From assembly GCA_012035435.1 (NCBI GenBank), contig JAAUPH010000038.1, positions 1-12,878 of the forward strand: DNA of 12,878 bases, written 5' to 3'. A program made the position numbers and the translations under genes. The stretch's first letter is position 1. Every line of letters begins with the position of its first letter. Positions 1 through 12,878 of this stretch are shown here, piece after piece. A model generated the notes under the pieces. The model had not been told where the DNA came from, searched no databases, and worked only from the letters and a program-made list of their open reading frames with translations. The DNA is from Sphingopyxis sp. (GTDB taxonomy: Bacteria > Pseudomonadota > Alphaproteobacteria > Sphingomonadales > Sphingomonadaceae).

Positions 1-1134
1 CTGTGACGCGCCCCACACCCCCATGCGCGCGCCCTCGCCCGACCCTTTGCCATCGCTGGCGAGCCCCAGCCATGGCGCCAACCGCGGCGACCGCAAACAC
101 GCCATTGGCCACGCCCAGCCCAAACACATTGGCCGATAATGGCCATCCGGGTCCGGCGGTCGCGGCCACAGAAAGCCCCGCCAGCATCACCGCCGAACCA
201 CAGCAGCCAAGCATGATCCAAAGTTTCAGATTTTGGCCAAAGCGCTTTGCGTAAAGGCTGCCGCCAAGCCCCGATACCAGCATGCCCAGCAAAATGCCGC
301 TATGCTGCGTTCCCGCCAGTTGCGTCGACTCGCCCGGGCTCATGGCGAATATCAGCCCTGCGAAGGGTTCCAGCACCAAATCCTGCATGCTGTACGCCAG
401 CATGGAAATGAAGACGAAATAGGTGAAGCGCCGGGCGCGATCGTCGCGCCATATGTCGTGCAGAACATCGCCAAAGCTGACATGCCGCTCATCGGCCAGC
501 GGTGTCGATACGGGCGCGCTGCCCGCCTCGAGATTGCGTAGCGCCAGCATAGCAACGCAGAAAGCGACCAGCACAACCAGACTGCTGACGATGGCCAGCC
601 GGGCTTCGCTGAACGGATCGAGATAAGCGCCGGAAAACCGGCCGCGATAACAATGCCGGCAACCATCATCGTCCAACTGATCGCGGCGGCGGCGGGCTTG
701 CGCTCAATCGACACGCGCGAGGCGAGCAGTGCAAGCAGCGCCGTACCCGAAATGCCGACGCCCAGCCCGATCATGGTGAAACCGATAATCGCGAGAAGCA
801 CGGGTAGCAGACCCGTTACCGCCATCATGATCGTCGCATCCACCGACACCAGCACACCGAGCGCCAGCACACCCATACCGATGATGATCCAGGGGGAGCG
901 CCGCGCCGTCCGGTCGGACCGATGCCCCCACAAAGGTCGGCTGAGCTGGACCGCATAATGCCACGCGACCAATGCTGCGGGGATGGCGGCCGCCAGCGCA
1001 TATTCAACGACCATCACCCGGTTCAGCAGCGACGTGGCCAGCATCACCATCGCGCCGATCGCGGCCTGAACCGTCCCCAACCGCAATATCCCGAGCCAGC
1101 CGATCCCGGCGTTATTTGCAGATTGCCGGGTCAT
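1..1134 (-). CDS. bch2: PucC-family (BCD) MFS transporter, partial at its C-terminus, two frame breaks
   Basis: Polytopic inner-membrane protein of the PucC/LhaA/Bch2 branch of the major facilitator superfamily, thought to handle bacteriochlorophyll or assist light-harvesting assembly. Seen: hydrophobic helices throughout, the family signature NRVMVVE near residues 38-44, and RPLWGHRSDRTARRSPWI near residues 66-83, the MFS loop motif. The ATG at 1134-1132 overlaps the bchG stop as ATGA, so the two genes are translationally coupled. The frame breaks at about 634-637 (reading FPALIS where the next frame gives FSGAYLDPFSEARL) and again at about 64-71; the family ending then continues as GLASDGKGSGEGARMGVWGASQ. 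About 378 codons are visible, and the family usually has about 430-480, so the C-terminus lies beyond the edge. A position after bchG matches orf428/bch2 rather than pucC or lhaA; bchP would be expected next. The substrate is inferred, not proven. Confidence 0.82.
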
Positions 1135-2032
1135 AGATATCCCCCCAGGCCAAGCGCCGTTGCCAGCATCCCAAAGACATAAAGCGACACACCGGTGGCA
1201 TTGTACCAAGGTGCATATCTGGCCGGATCGCGCAGCAGGCGGGTCATCAGCCCGATTTGAACGACCAGAAAAATGCTGACGATAGCGGCCGACGGCAGCT
1301 TATCCTGCCACCCGAGCACCGCGATTACCGCAATTTGCGCGCCAGTCATCACGGCGCACGCAAACAGCGCCGCAGGCGCACGCCCATCATCACGGGCAGC
1401 GAACGGAGCCCGGTCGCCCGGTCGCCTTTGACCGCTTTGAAATCGTTCAGCGTCATGATCCCATGCGCGCCAAGACTATAAAGCAAAAGGATGGCCAGCG
1501 TGGTCCCAGCGGGCAGACCGCCCAGCATCACACTCGCCCCGGTGAACCAGGATAGCCCCTCATAGCTGAGCGCGCACACCAGCGGCCCTAACCAGCCGCT
1601 GCGTTTGAAGCGGAAGGGCGGCGCGCTATAGGCCCAGCCGCAAAAAAGCGCGACACAGGTCGCCACCAACACCCATGGCCCCAGCGCCGCGCCCAAAGCG
1701 AAGGACACCGCCGATCCTGCTAGCGCGATGCCCACCGGCCACCGCCCCGCAACACGGCCCGACGGAATGGGGCGCAGAGGCTCGTTGATTGCATCGACAT
1801 GCCGGTCGCACCAATCGTTGATGACCTGACTTGTGCCGCACACCAACGGGCCGGTCAGGGCAATGCCCGCGACCAGAAAAACCCAGTTGTCGGCAATCGA
1901 AACGCCGGACGAAACTACGCCGCACAGAAACGCCCACATCGGGGGAAACCAGGTTACCGGCTTGGTCAGTTCAACAACGTCCCGCATCGCGGGCGTTCGC
2001 GCAAAATCCTTGAAAATTGCAGAGTCTGACAT
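1131..2032 (-). CDS. bchG: Bacteriochlorophyll synthase BchG (one frame break)
   Basis: UbiA-family membrane prenyltransferase that esterifies bacteriochlorophyllide a with geranylgeranyl or phytyl diphosphate, the last assembly step of bacteriochlorophyll. Seen: first Asp-rich motif NDWCDRHVDAINEPLRPIPSGR at residues 72-93, second motif NDFKAVKGDRATGLRSLPV at about 196-214, and multiple hydrophobic helices. The frame starting at 2032 ends early at 1349. The neighbouring frame carries the rest of the family sequence (AALFACAVMTGAQ to APWYNATGVSLYVFGMLATALGL), stopping at 1131. Adding one base in the CCC run at 1383-1385 joins the frames into about 300 residues, the usual BchG length, with the expected spacing between SLPVMMG and ACAVM. 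The ATG at 2032 has no clear Shine-Dalgarno. It lies 85 bp after ppsR, preceded by a PpsR-type operator, and overlaps bch2 by 4 bp. If the break is real, the enzyme would lose its last helices and the cell could not complete bacteriochlorophyll. Confidence 0.92.
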
Positions 2033-2061
2033 TGCGCGAAGCTAAGTCACCGGCTTCACAG

Positions 2062-2079
2062 TGTCAAATTATTTGGACA
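2062..2079. promoter_or_regulatory. Predicted PpsR/CrtJ operator upstream of bchG
   Basis: TGTCAAATTATTTGGACA is an exact TGT-N12-ACA palindrome, the known consensus bound by PpsR/CrtJ. It lies 30 bp upstream of the bchG ATG and immediately downstream of ppsR, so ppsR would repress its neighbour bchG (and bch2). Read on the minus strand, one arm also provides TTGACA, a perfect sigma70 -35 hexamer, as in many Rhodobacter photosynthesis promoters where the repressor site covers the -35 box. With a 17-nt spacer this hexamer leads to only a poor -10 (TAGCTT at 2044-2039), which would place the start of transcription near the ATG itself. Confidence 0.7.
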
Positions 2080-2086
2080 TAGAAAA

Positions 2087-2104
2087 TGTCAATTTTCTTG
2101 CATC
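2087..2104. promoter_or_regulatory. Second, weaker PpsR half-site and possible bchG -35 box
   Basis: TGTCAATTTTCTTGCATC keeps the TGTCAA half of the operator but has ATC in place of ACA. It lies 7 bp from the perfect site, close to the 8-bp spacing reported between paired CrtJ sites that are bound cooperatively. On the minus strand the conserved half reads TTGACA and could be the -35 of bchG, followed by an AT-rich stretch (TAATTT after a 15-nt spacer). No single promoter can be picked with confidence. Confidence 0.4.
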
Positions 2105-2117
2105 ATGCAAACGCAAA

Positions 2118-3539
2118 TCACTCATCCTTACCGAGCAGATTTCCGAGCCCGTGACGATGCAATTTTGAATATAGGCTCTGACGGCTCAGCCCCAATATTT
2201 CGGCGGCTGAAGCGCGATTGTCCGACGTGTGGACCAACGCCGCCTCGATGCACATCCGCTCGATCAAATCGGTGCTCTCACGCACAATTTCCTTGAGCGG
2301 TTTGCGCCCGACAAGTTCGGTCAATTGCTCGACCGAGCGCGGGTAATTTCCGCCTGCCGCCTGCGGCAAATCGCGTTCGCGGCGGCCCACGCTGCGAACC
2401 GAATATCCGAACAATGGCTGTTCGCGCTCGATCATGATTGCCGAAATTTCCACCGGCTCCTCGCCGCCATTCAAATCATTGACGATCGAACTGAAATTCC
2501 GGACATTCTGATGGTCTTTGAGCTGTTTTTTCAACAGGCCCAGATCGACATCGGGCCGCCCGATAAAGCGATTGAGCGGCACACCCAAAAGCTGTTCGAC
2601 CGACCCCGCCTGAACCAGCTCGGCAAAGGCGCGATTGGACACGACAATGGCCTGCTTTTCGTCCGCAAGCACAAAAGCGTCCGGCATTTTTTCCACGACG
2701 TCGAGAATATATTGATCAGACTGTTTCCCCGGAACCTGATGCAACCCATCATCGATATTGATCAGCCAATATTGCCGCCCCGATTGGCGGAAAGCAGACG
2801 CGCCAATTTTGACATAACCGGGCCGCCCGATCATCCGCACACTGATGGGCACAATCGCGCTGTTCACGGCGACGGCGGCAAAATAGGCGATGATCGGATC
2901 GCGAAACTCCGCGTCGAAAAGCGAAGTCAGCCCCTTCCCTTCCAACGATCCCGGCGGCATCCCCACCAAAATATGGCATGCGCGGTTTGCCTGCTGGATG
3001 GCATGGCTGTCGGCATCCATGATCAATACGGGATAGGAGATATTGTCGAACAGCAACCGGTACCGCGTCTCGGTCTGCCGCAGGTGAAGATAGTCGCGCT
3101 CCATCGACTGCTGCGTCTTCAGCATGCGCTGCTGCAACGCCGAAATCGAGCGCAAATCGCGTCCCACCGCGATGCGCCAGCCGCTCGTCTGCGATTTGAT
3201 GACCTTGTAATTTACCGGGACATCGTCGCCATCATGGCGATGGTTGACCTGCCGCCACATACTGGTTGCCGAATTATCGGGATCGAGCAACTGCATCACT
3301 TTGGCACGACTTTCCGCCGTGACAGTGTCGCTCCATTTCTGGCCAATCCATTGATTTGCAAACCCATGATCCCGCACGCTGACAGCGATGTCGCGGATGA
3401 TGGCGTGCTCATCAATGGCCAGCATGAAGTCGCCAGCGCAATAAGCTAGCCGGATGATATCCTCTTTGGTGAACCCTTCGAACATCAGTTCTGGATCACT
3501 GAAGGGAATTTGATCGCCGCTGGTCGACTCTAGGTTCAT
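2118..3539 (-). CDS. ppsR: PpsR/CrtJ photosynthesis repressor
   Basis: Cytoplasmic DNA-binding repressor of bch, crt and puc genes under oxygen, binding TGT-N12-ACA. From the ATG at 3539 it has 473 residues. Order: an N-terminal PAS-like domain (about 20-125); a glutamine-rich helix LQQRMLKTQQSMERDYLHLRQTETRYRLL (about 135-163) leading into PAS1 (about 160-270); PAS2 (about 275-385); and a Fis-type helix-turn-helix ending NRASAAEILGLSRQSLYSKLHRHGL. Cysteines are at about 34, 188 and 430. Cys430 in ERMCIEAAL matches the redox-active Cys of the CrtJ DNA-binding domain; there is no Cys between PAS1 and PAS2. A TTG 12 nt upstream (3551) is an alternative start, but the AGGGA next to it is too close, so ATG is preferred. 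The gene starts 16 bp after the ppaA stop, so the two are probably cotranscribed. The frame is intact. Confidence 0.95.
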   Translation of the reverse strand: MNLESTSGDQIPFSDPELMFEGFTKEDIIRLAYCAGDFMLAIDEHAIIRDIAVSVRDHGFANQWIGQKWSDTVTAESRAKVMQLLDPDNSATSMWRQVNHRHDGDDVPVNYKVIKSQTSGWRIAVGRDLRSISALQQRMLKTQQSMERDYLHLRQTETRYRLLFDNISYPVLIMDADSHAIQQANRACHILVGMPPGSLEGKGLTSLFDAEFRDPIIAYFAAVAVNSAIVPISVRMIGRPGYVKIGASAFRQSGRQYWLINIDDGLHQVPGKQSDQYILDVVEKMPDAFVLADEKQAIVVSNRAFAELVQAGSVEQLLGVPLNRFIGRPDVDLGLLKKQLKDHQNVRNFSSIVNDLNGGEEPVEISAIMIEREQPLFGYSVRSVGRRERDLPQAAGGNYPRSVEQLTELVGRKPLKEIVRESTDLIERMCIEAALVHTSDNRASAAEILGLSRQSLYSKLHRHGLGNLLGKDE

Positions 3540-3555
3540 CGGATGACCCAATTCC

Positions 3556-4500
3556 CTATGTTAGTTGTTCGAAGCATTCCAATTGCACCGGCACAAGACG
3601 ATCGGCCAATGCCACGGCGGACGTTGCATCAAGCGCCGTTCCGTCGGCACCGCATAGTTCAACCAAGTCTGGTTGATCGTTGATGACACGGCCGCCCAGC
3701 ATGATCCGAACATGAGGGTTGGGAGAGACAGCCCGGATCGAATTGACCAGACTGGTAAGCGCCGCCGTAGGGCAGTCGCAACTGACCGTCAATCCGATCA
3801 GATCATAGCGACTTCCCGCAATCTTACCGGTAAGCTCGGACTGCGTCGGTTCGATCAAAACGTCAGCGTCCCATCCAGCGCGCTGGAAACATTCGGATAC
3901 CATCAACGTGCCAAGGCTATGTTGCTCACCCGGCATCGTGGAAAACAGCGCCGCACGCTGGCCATGGCCCGAAGAGGATTTGGGAGGGATGCGAAGCGTC
4001 AGCTCGCGCAGGATTTCCTGAACGCGCCAAAGGCCCATCGTGACCGCGACGAAATCCTCGCTATCCTCTTCCCAATAGACGCCCAGCTTGCGTGCCGCGG
4101 GAGCCAGAAGTTCGACATAAAGGGTTTCAACCGAGCTTCCCGTCTTCAAAAAGCGATCGGTGAAATCGAGCAACGCGTGGGCGTCTTCGCTGAGCGACAA
4201 TCGGGCAAATTCTTCCACATCGGCTGCGGTGATGCCGCATCCCGACGCAGCTTGGTTTGTCGGACAAGGTTGCGGCATATCGAGCCATTTTTGCCGACTA
4301 TCGCGATCCGCAATTAATTTTGGAATGACAAGATTTTCAAGCAGCATCGACAGATCATATTCCGCGTCCGCGCGGCCGATAGCACTGTTGCAGCCCGTTG
4401 CTGAACCAGCGACAAGATCCTCTGGCTGAGCAATTTTTCGGTTACCGCGCCAATCGTCGAATTTCGACTTCAGCCCGGAAAGACCAAAAACTGTGGCCAT
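3556..4500 (-). CDS. ppaA: PpaA/AerR cobalamin-binding antirepressor
   Basis: Regulator that binds cobalamin and modulates PpsR/CrtJ in response to light. 314 residues. The N-terminal 90 residues are variable. A helical cobalamin-cap region spans about 91-170 (LAPAARKLGVYWEEDSEDFVAVTMG). A Rossmann-type B12-binding domain spans about 181-300. It carries GEQHSLG at 191-197, with His194 in the place of the His that ligates cobalt in AerR; the usual first Asp of DxHxxG is Glu here, as seen in this subfamily. LTVSCD (238-242) and LGGRVI (268-273) are the other expected pocket loops. The start is supported by GAGGGAG seven nt upstream of the ATG (4508-4514). The gene heads the minus-strand unit and faces bchF across 279 bp; ppsR follows 16 bp downstream, which supports a functional pair. 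The frame is intact. Confidence 0.92.
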   Translation of the reverse strand: MATVFGLSGLKSKFDDWRGNRKIAQPEDLVAGSATGCNSAIGRADAEYDLSMLLENLVIPKLIADRDSRQKWLDMPQPCPTNQAASGCGITAADVEEFARLSLSEDAHALLDFTDRFLKTGSSVETLYVELLAPAARKLGVYWEEDSEDFVAVTMGLWRVQEILRELTLRIPPKSSSGHGQRAALFSTMPGEQHSLGTLMVSECFQRAGWDADVLIEPTQSELTGKIAGSRYDLIGLTVSCDCPTAALTSLVNSIRAVSPNPHVRIMLGGRVINDQPDLVELCGADGTALDATSAVALADRLVPVQLECFEQLT

Positions 4501-4507
4501 TTTCAGA

Positions 4508-4514
4508 CTCCCTC
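4508..4514 (-). promoter_or_regulatory. Shine-Dalgarno of ppaA
   Basis: GAGGGAG on the minus strand, 7 nt before the ATG at 4500. It is one of the two best ribosome sites in the window and fixes the ppaA start. Confidence 0.6.
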
Positions 4515-4618
4515 AAAAAGTCTGGTCGGCGTGCCATAACGTCGGCCCGATGGACGACTTTGCCGTCTCGATCGATTCGAAGCGTATCGCAAAATGTCGC
4601 CGGTAGCAAATCATCCTG

Positions 4619-4652
4619 TGTCCATTTTACTGGACGTCTAAAAATCTTGACA
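4619..4652. promoter_or_regulatory. Tandem imperfect PpsR sites in the ppaA-bchF divergent region
   Basis: TGTCCATTTTACTGGACG (4619-4636) is TGT-N12-ACG with six-base arms that differ from a perfect palindrome only at the last base. It abuts CGTCTAAAAATCTTGACA (4635-4652), which is CGT-N12-ACA. Each departs from TGT-N12-ACA at one base. The second covers the -35 TTGACA of the bchF promoter. The minus strand across 4629-4624 reads TAAAAT, a possible -10 for ppaA, so the same sites could control both directions. Binding is inferred from the consensus only. Confidence 0.45.
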
Positions 4653-4675
4653 CTCTTGTGAATCTGCCGTCTATT
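4647..4675 (+). promoter_or_regulatory. Predicted sigma70 promoter of the bchFNBHLM operon
   Basis: A perfect -35 TTGACA (4647-4652) and a weaker -10 TCTATT (4670-4675, 4 of 6 matches) are separated by the ideal 17 nt. Transcription would start near 4682, giving a leader of about 100 nt before bchF. This is the only gap on the plus strand that can hold a promoter for the whole biosynthetic unit. The leader holds a small TGTC-N8-GACA dyad (4706-4721) and an ATG followed at once by TGA at 4698-4703; I see no other conserved element. Confidence 0.45.
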
Positions 4676-4779
4676 TCGGTCATTCGAGCGAGGGAGCATG
4701 TGATCTGTCGATAAGCAGACATAGGGATGCGGATCAGGATGTCGCGGTACAGGCTGGCCAGGCCCAGCGCCGCACATCC

Positions 4780-6538
<1,759 letters not shown>

Positions 6539-6540
6539 CG

Positions 6541-8127
6541 ATGCAGCTGTCGGTCTGGACATATGAAGGCCCGCCGCACGTCGGAGCCATGCGTGTCGCC
6601 ACAGCGATGGAGGGCGTCCACTTTCTGCTGCACGCACCGCAGGGCGACACCTATGCCGACCTGCTGTTCACGATGATCGAACGCCGCGCTAAACGGCCGC
6701 CGGTAACCTATACCACATTTCAGGCCCGCGATCTGGGCAAGGATACATCGCAGCTGTTCCAGACCGCCGCGCTCGACGTCGTTGAACGGTTCAGGCCCGA
6801 CGCGATGCTGGTCGGCGCATCCTGCACCGCCGAACTGATACAGGACGACCCTGCAGGCCTGATCGAAAAAATGGGGCTGCCGATACCGGTCATTCCACTC
6901 GAACTGCCCAGTTATCAGCGCAAGGAGCATTGGGGCGCGGCAGAGACATTTTATCAGATTGTCCGGGCATTGGCGGATAAGGATATCGGCGCAACTGACA
7001 GGACGGGCCGACGTCCGCTTGTCAATCTGCTGGGGCCAACTGCGCTCGGCTTCCGCCACCGCGACGATATTGCCGAGATCACCGGTCTGCTGGGCAAACT
7101 GGGTATCGACATCAATGTTGTGGCACCGCTGGGCGCCACCGTGGCCGATATCGCCCGGCTGGGCTCGTCCGATTTCAACATCCTTCTATATCCTGAAACC
7201 GGTGACCTCGCGGCGCAATATCTAGAGCGGACGTTCGATCAGCCGACCGTTCGCACCGTGCCGATCGGCGTCGGCGCAACGCAGGATTTTATTCGCGAGG
7301 TCGCATCACTCGCGGGCGTCGATCCGGAACCGATGCTCCGCGACGGACTGTCGCGTCTGTCGTGGTGGAGCCGGTCGATCGACTCCAATTATCTGACCGG
7401 CAAACGCGTCTTCATTTTTGGCGATGCCACTCATGCGGTCGCAGCAGCGCGCATCGCCAGCGAGGAATTGGGTTTCAACGTCGTCGGCCTTGGCTGCTAC
7501 AACCGCGAATATGCCCGCGAAGTCCGTGCAGCGGCAAAGCTCTATGGCGTCGAACCGCTCATCAGCGATGACCATTTGCTGGTCGAACAGGCCATACAGG
7601 ATGCCCAGCCCGAACTGGTGCTGGGCACCCAGATGGAACGCCACATCGCCAAGCGTTTCTCGATCCCCTGCACGGTCATTTCATCGCCCGTCCATGTGCA
7701 GGATTTCCCCGCCCGCTTCTCCCCGCAAATGGGGTTTGAGGGCGCCAATGTCATTTTCGACAGCTGGGTCCATCCGCTGGTGATGGGGCTGGAGGAACAT
7801 CTGCTCACCATGTTCCGCAACGATTTCGAATTCCATGATGGCGCCGGCGCGTCGCATCTGGCGGCTCATGCTCCTCTCCCGCTCGCAGGAGGGGCCGGGG
7901 GAGGGCCTGTTCCGTCGGACATCAGTGTCATTGAATTGGCCCGAACAGGCTCTCCCTAACCCCTCCCGCAAGCGGGAGGGGGACATGGTCGGCTGATGCC
8001 GAGGCAGAGCTTAAGAAAATACCATTTTTCGTGCGCGGCAAGGCACGGCGCAACACGGAAGTGTTTGCCGCAGAAAAGGGCGTCACAACCATCGAGCTTG
8101 CCACCCTTTATGAAGCAAAGGCGCATT

Positions 8128-8138
<11 letters not shown>
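6541..8138 (+). CDS. bchB: Light-independent protochlorophyllide reductase subunit B (frame break in linker, repeat insertion)
   Basis: NifK-like partner of BchN. Seen: Asp36 in [11 protein letters not shown], which in this family is the unusual oxygen ligand completing the 4Fe-4S cluster; [45 protein letters not shown], whose Asp281 is probably the proton-donating Asp274 of R. capsulatus; and [33 protein letters not shown]. The frame from 6541 stops at TAA 7957-7959, inside a palindromic repeat. Beyond it, another frame encodes [23 protein letters not shown] through [11 protein letters not shown], the standard BchB C-terminal domain, ending at TAG 8136-8138. One extra C at 7954-7956 joins them into about 532 residues, a normal length. 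Without it the last 50 or so residues are lost. bchH starts inside the 3' end with an 11-bp overlap. Confidence 0.92.
7871..7983. repeat. GC-rich palindromic repeat inside bchB
   Basis: Two arms of about 41 bp in opposite orientation (7871-7912 and 7943-7983) share CCTCCC/GGGAGG blocks and end in GGCCTGTTC and its near complement GAACAGGC, around a 30-bp centre. The right arm holds its own perfect hairpin, CCCCTCCCGC-AA-GCGGGAGGGG (7960-7981). Such sequences are commonly scattered between genes in sphingomonad genomes. Here the element lies in the BchB interdomain linker (from about residue 444), giving a Pro/Gly/Ala-rich stretch. The right arm is one base shorter than the left at 7954-7956, exactly where bchB loses frame. 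There is no transposase and no U-run to suggest a terminator. Being a family-wide repeat is recalled from general pattern, not tested. Confidence 0.72.

Positions 8139-12878
<4,740 letters not shown>

Noticed and set aside
2229..3449. 406-codon plus-strand open frame over ppsR
   Set aside because: Antisense shadow; composition is rich in Arg, His and Asp with no recognisable domain, and ppsR domains are clear on the minus strand.
3673..4317. 214-codon plus-strand frame over ppaA
   Set aside because: Antisense shadow; ppaA has a good ribosome site and an intact B12-binding domain.
4706..4721. TGTCGATAAGCAGACA as another PpsR site
   Set aside because: The spacing is TGT-N10-ACA rather than N12, and the arms are only four bases; probably chance.
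7960..7981. Perfect GC hairpin as a transcription terminator within the operon
   Set aside because: No U-run follows it and it lies inside bchB ahead of essential downstream genes; it is better explained as part of the palindromic repeat.
7996..8127. N-terminal extension of bchH from an upstream ATG
   Set aside because: This stretch encodes the BchB C-terminus in another frame, and the known BchH N-terminus begins at the ATG at 8128.

Overview
The window is a 12.9-kb piece of the photosynthesis gene cluster of an aerobic anoxygenic phototrophic alphaproteobacterium, most likely a member of Sphingomonadales. The evidence is high G+C codon use, the gene order bch2-bchG-ppsR-ppaA facing bchF-bchN-bchB-bchH-bchL-bchM, a PpsR/PpaA regulatory pair, and a GC-rich palindromic repeat of a kind common in sphingomonad genomes. 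Species cannot be read from the window.

Left arm (minus strand, transcribed right to left): ppaA (cobalamin-binding antirepressor), ppsR (PAS/HTH repressor), an 85-bp gap with a TGT-N12-ACA operator, bchG (bacteriochlorophyll synthase), then bch2 (PucC-family membrane transporter), which runs off the left edge. Right arm (plus strand): a 279-bp divergent control region, then bchF, bchN, bchB, bchH, bchL and the first part of bchM, packed with 4- to 13-bp overlaps or gaps of no more than 13 bp. bchM runs off the right edge.

The right arm encodes Mg-chelatase large subunit (BchH), Mg-protoporphyrin methyltransferase (BchM), the dark-operative protochlorophyllide reductase (BchL plus BchN/BchB) and the C3-vinyl hydratase (BchF). 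BchG on the left attaches the isoprenoid tail. PpsR is expected to repress these genes under oxygen, with PpaA relieving it in response to light and vitamin B12. The likely operators sit upstream of bchG and in the ppaA/bchF gap.

Five one-base frame breaks are visible: two in bch2 and one each in bchG, bchN and bchB. Most can be placed in short homopolymers. On both sides of every break the protein stays conserved and free of other stops, so I annotate full-length genes across the breaks. Sequencing error is the simplest explanation; very recent gene decay is the alternative. The most unusual real structure is a palindromic repeat of about 115 bp lying inside bchB, where it forms the linker between the catalytic domain and the C-terminal domain. 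I found no previously undescribed system; the biology is otherwise a canonical photosynthesis gene cluster.
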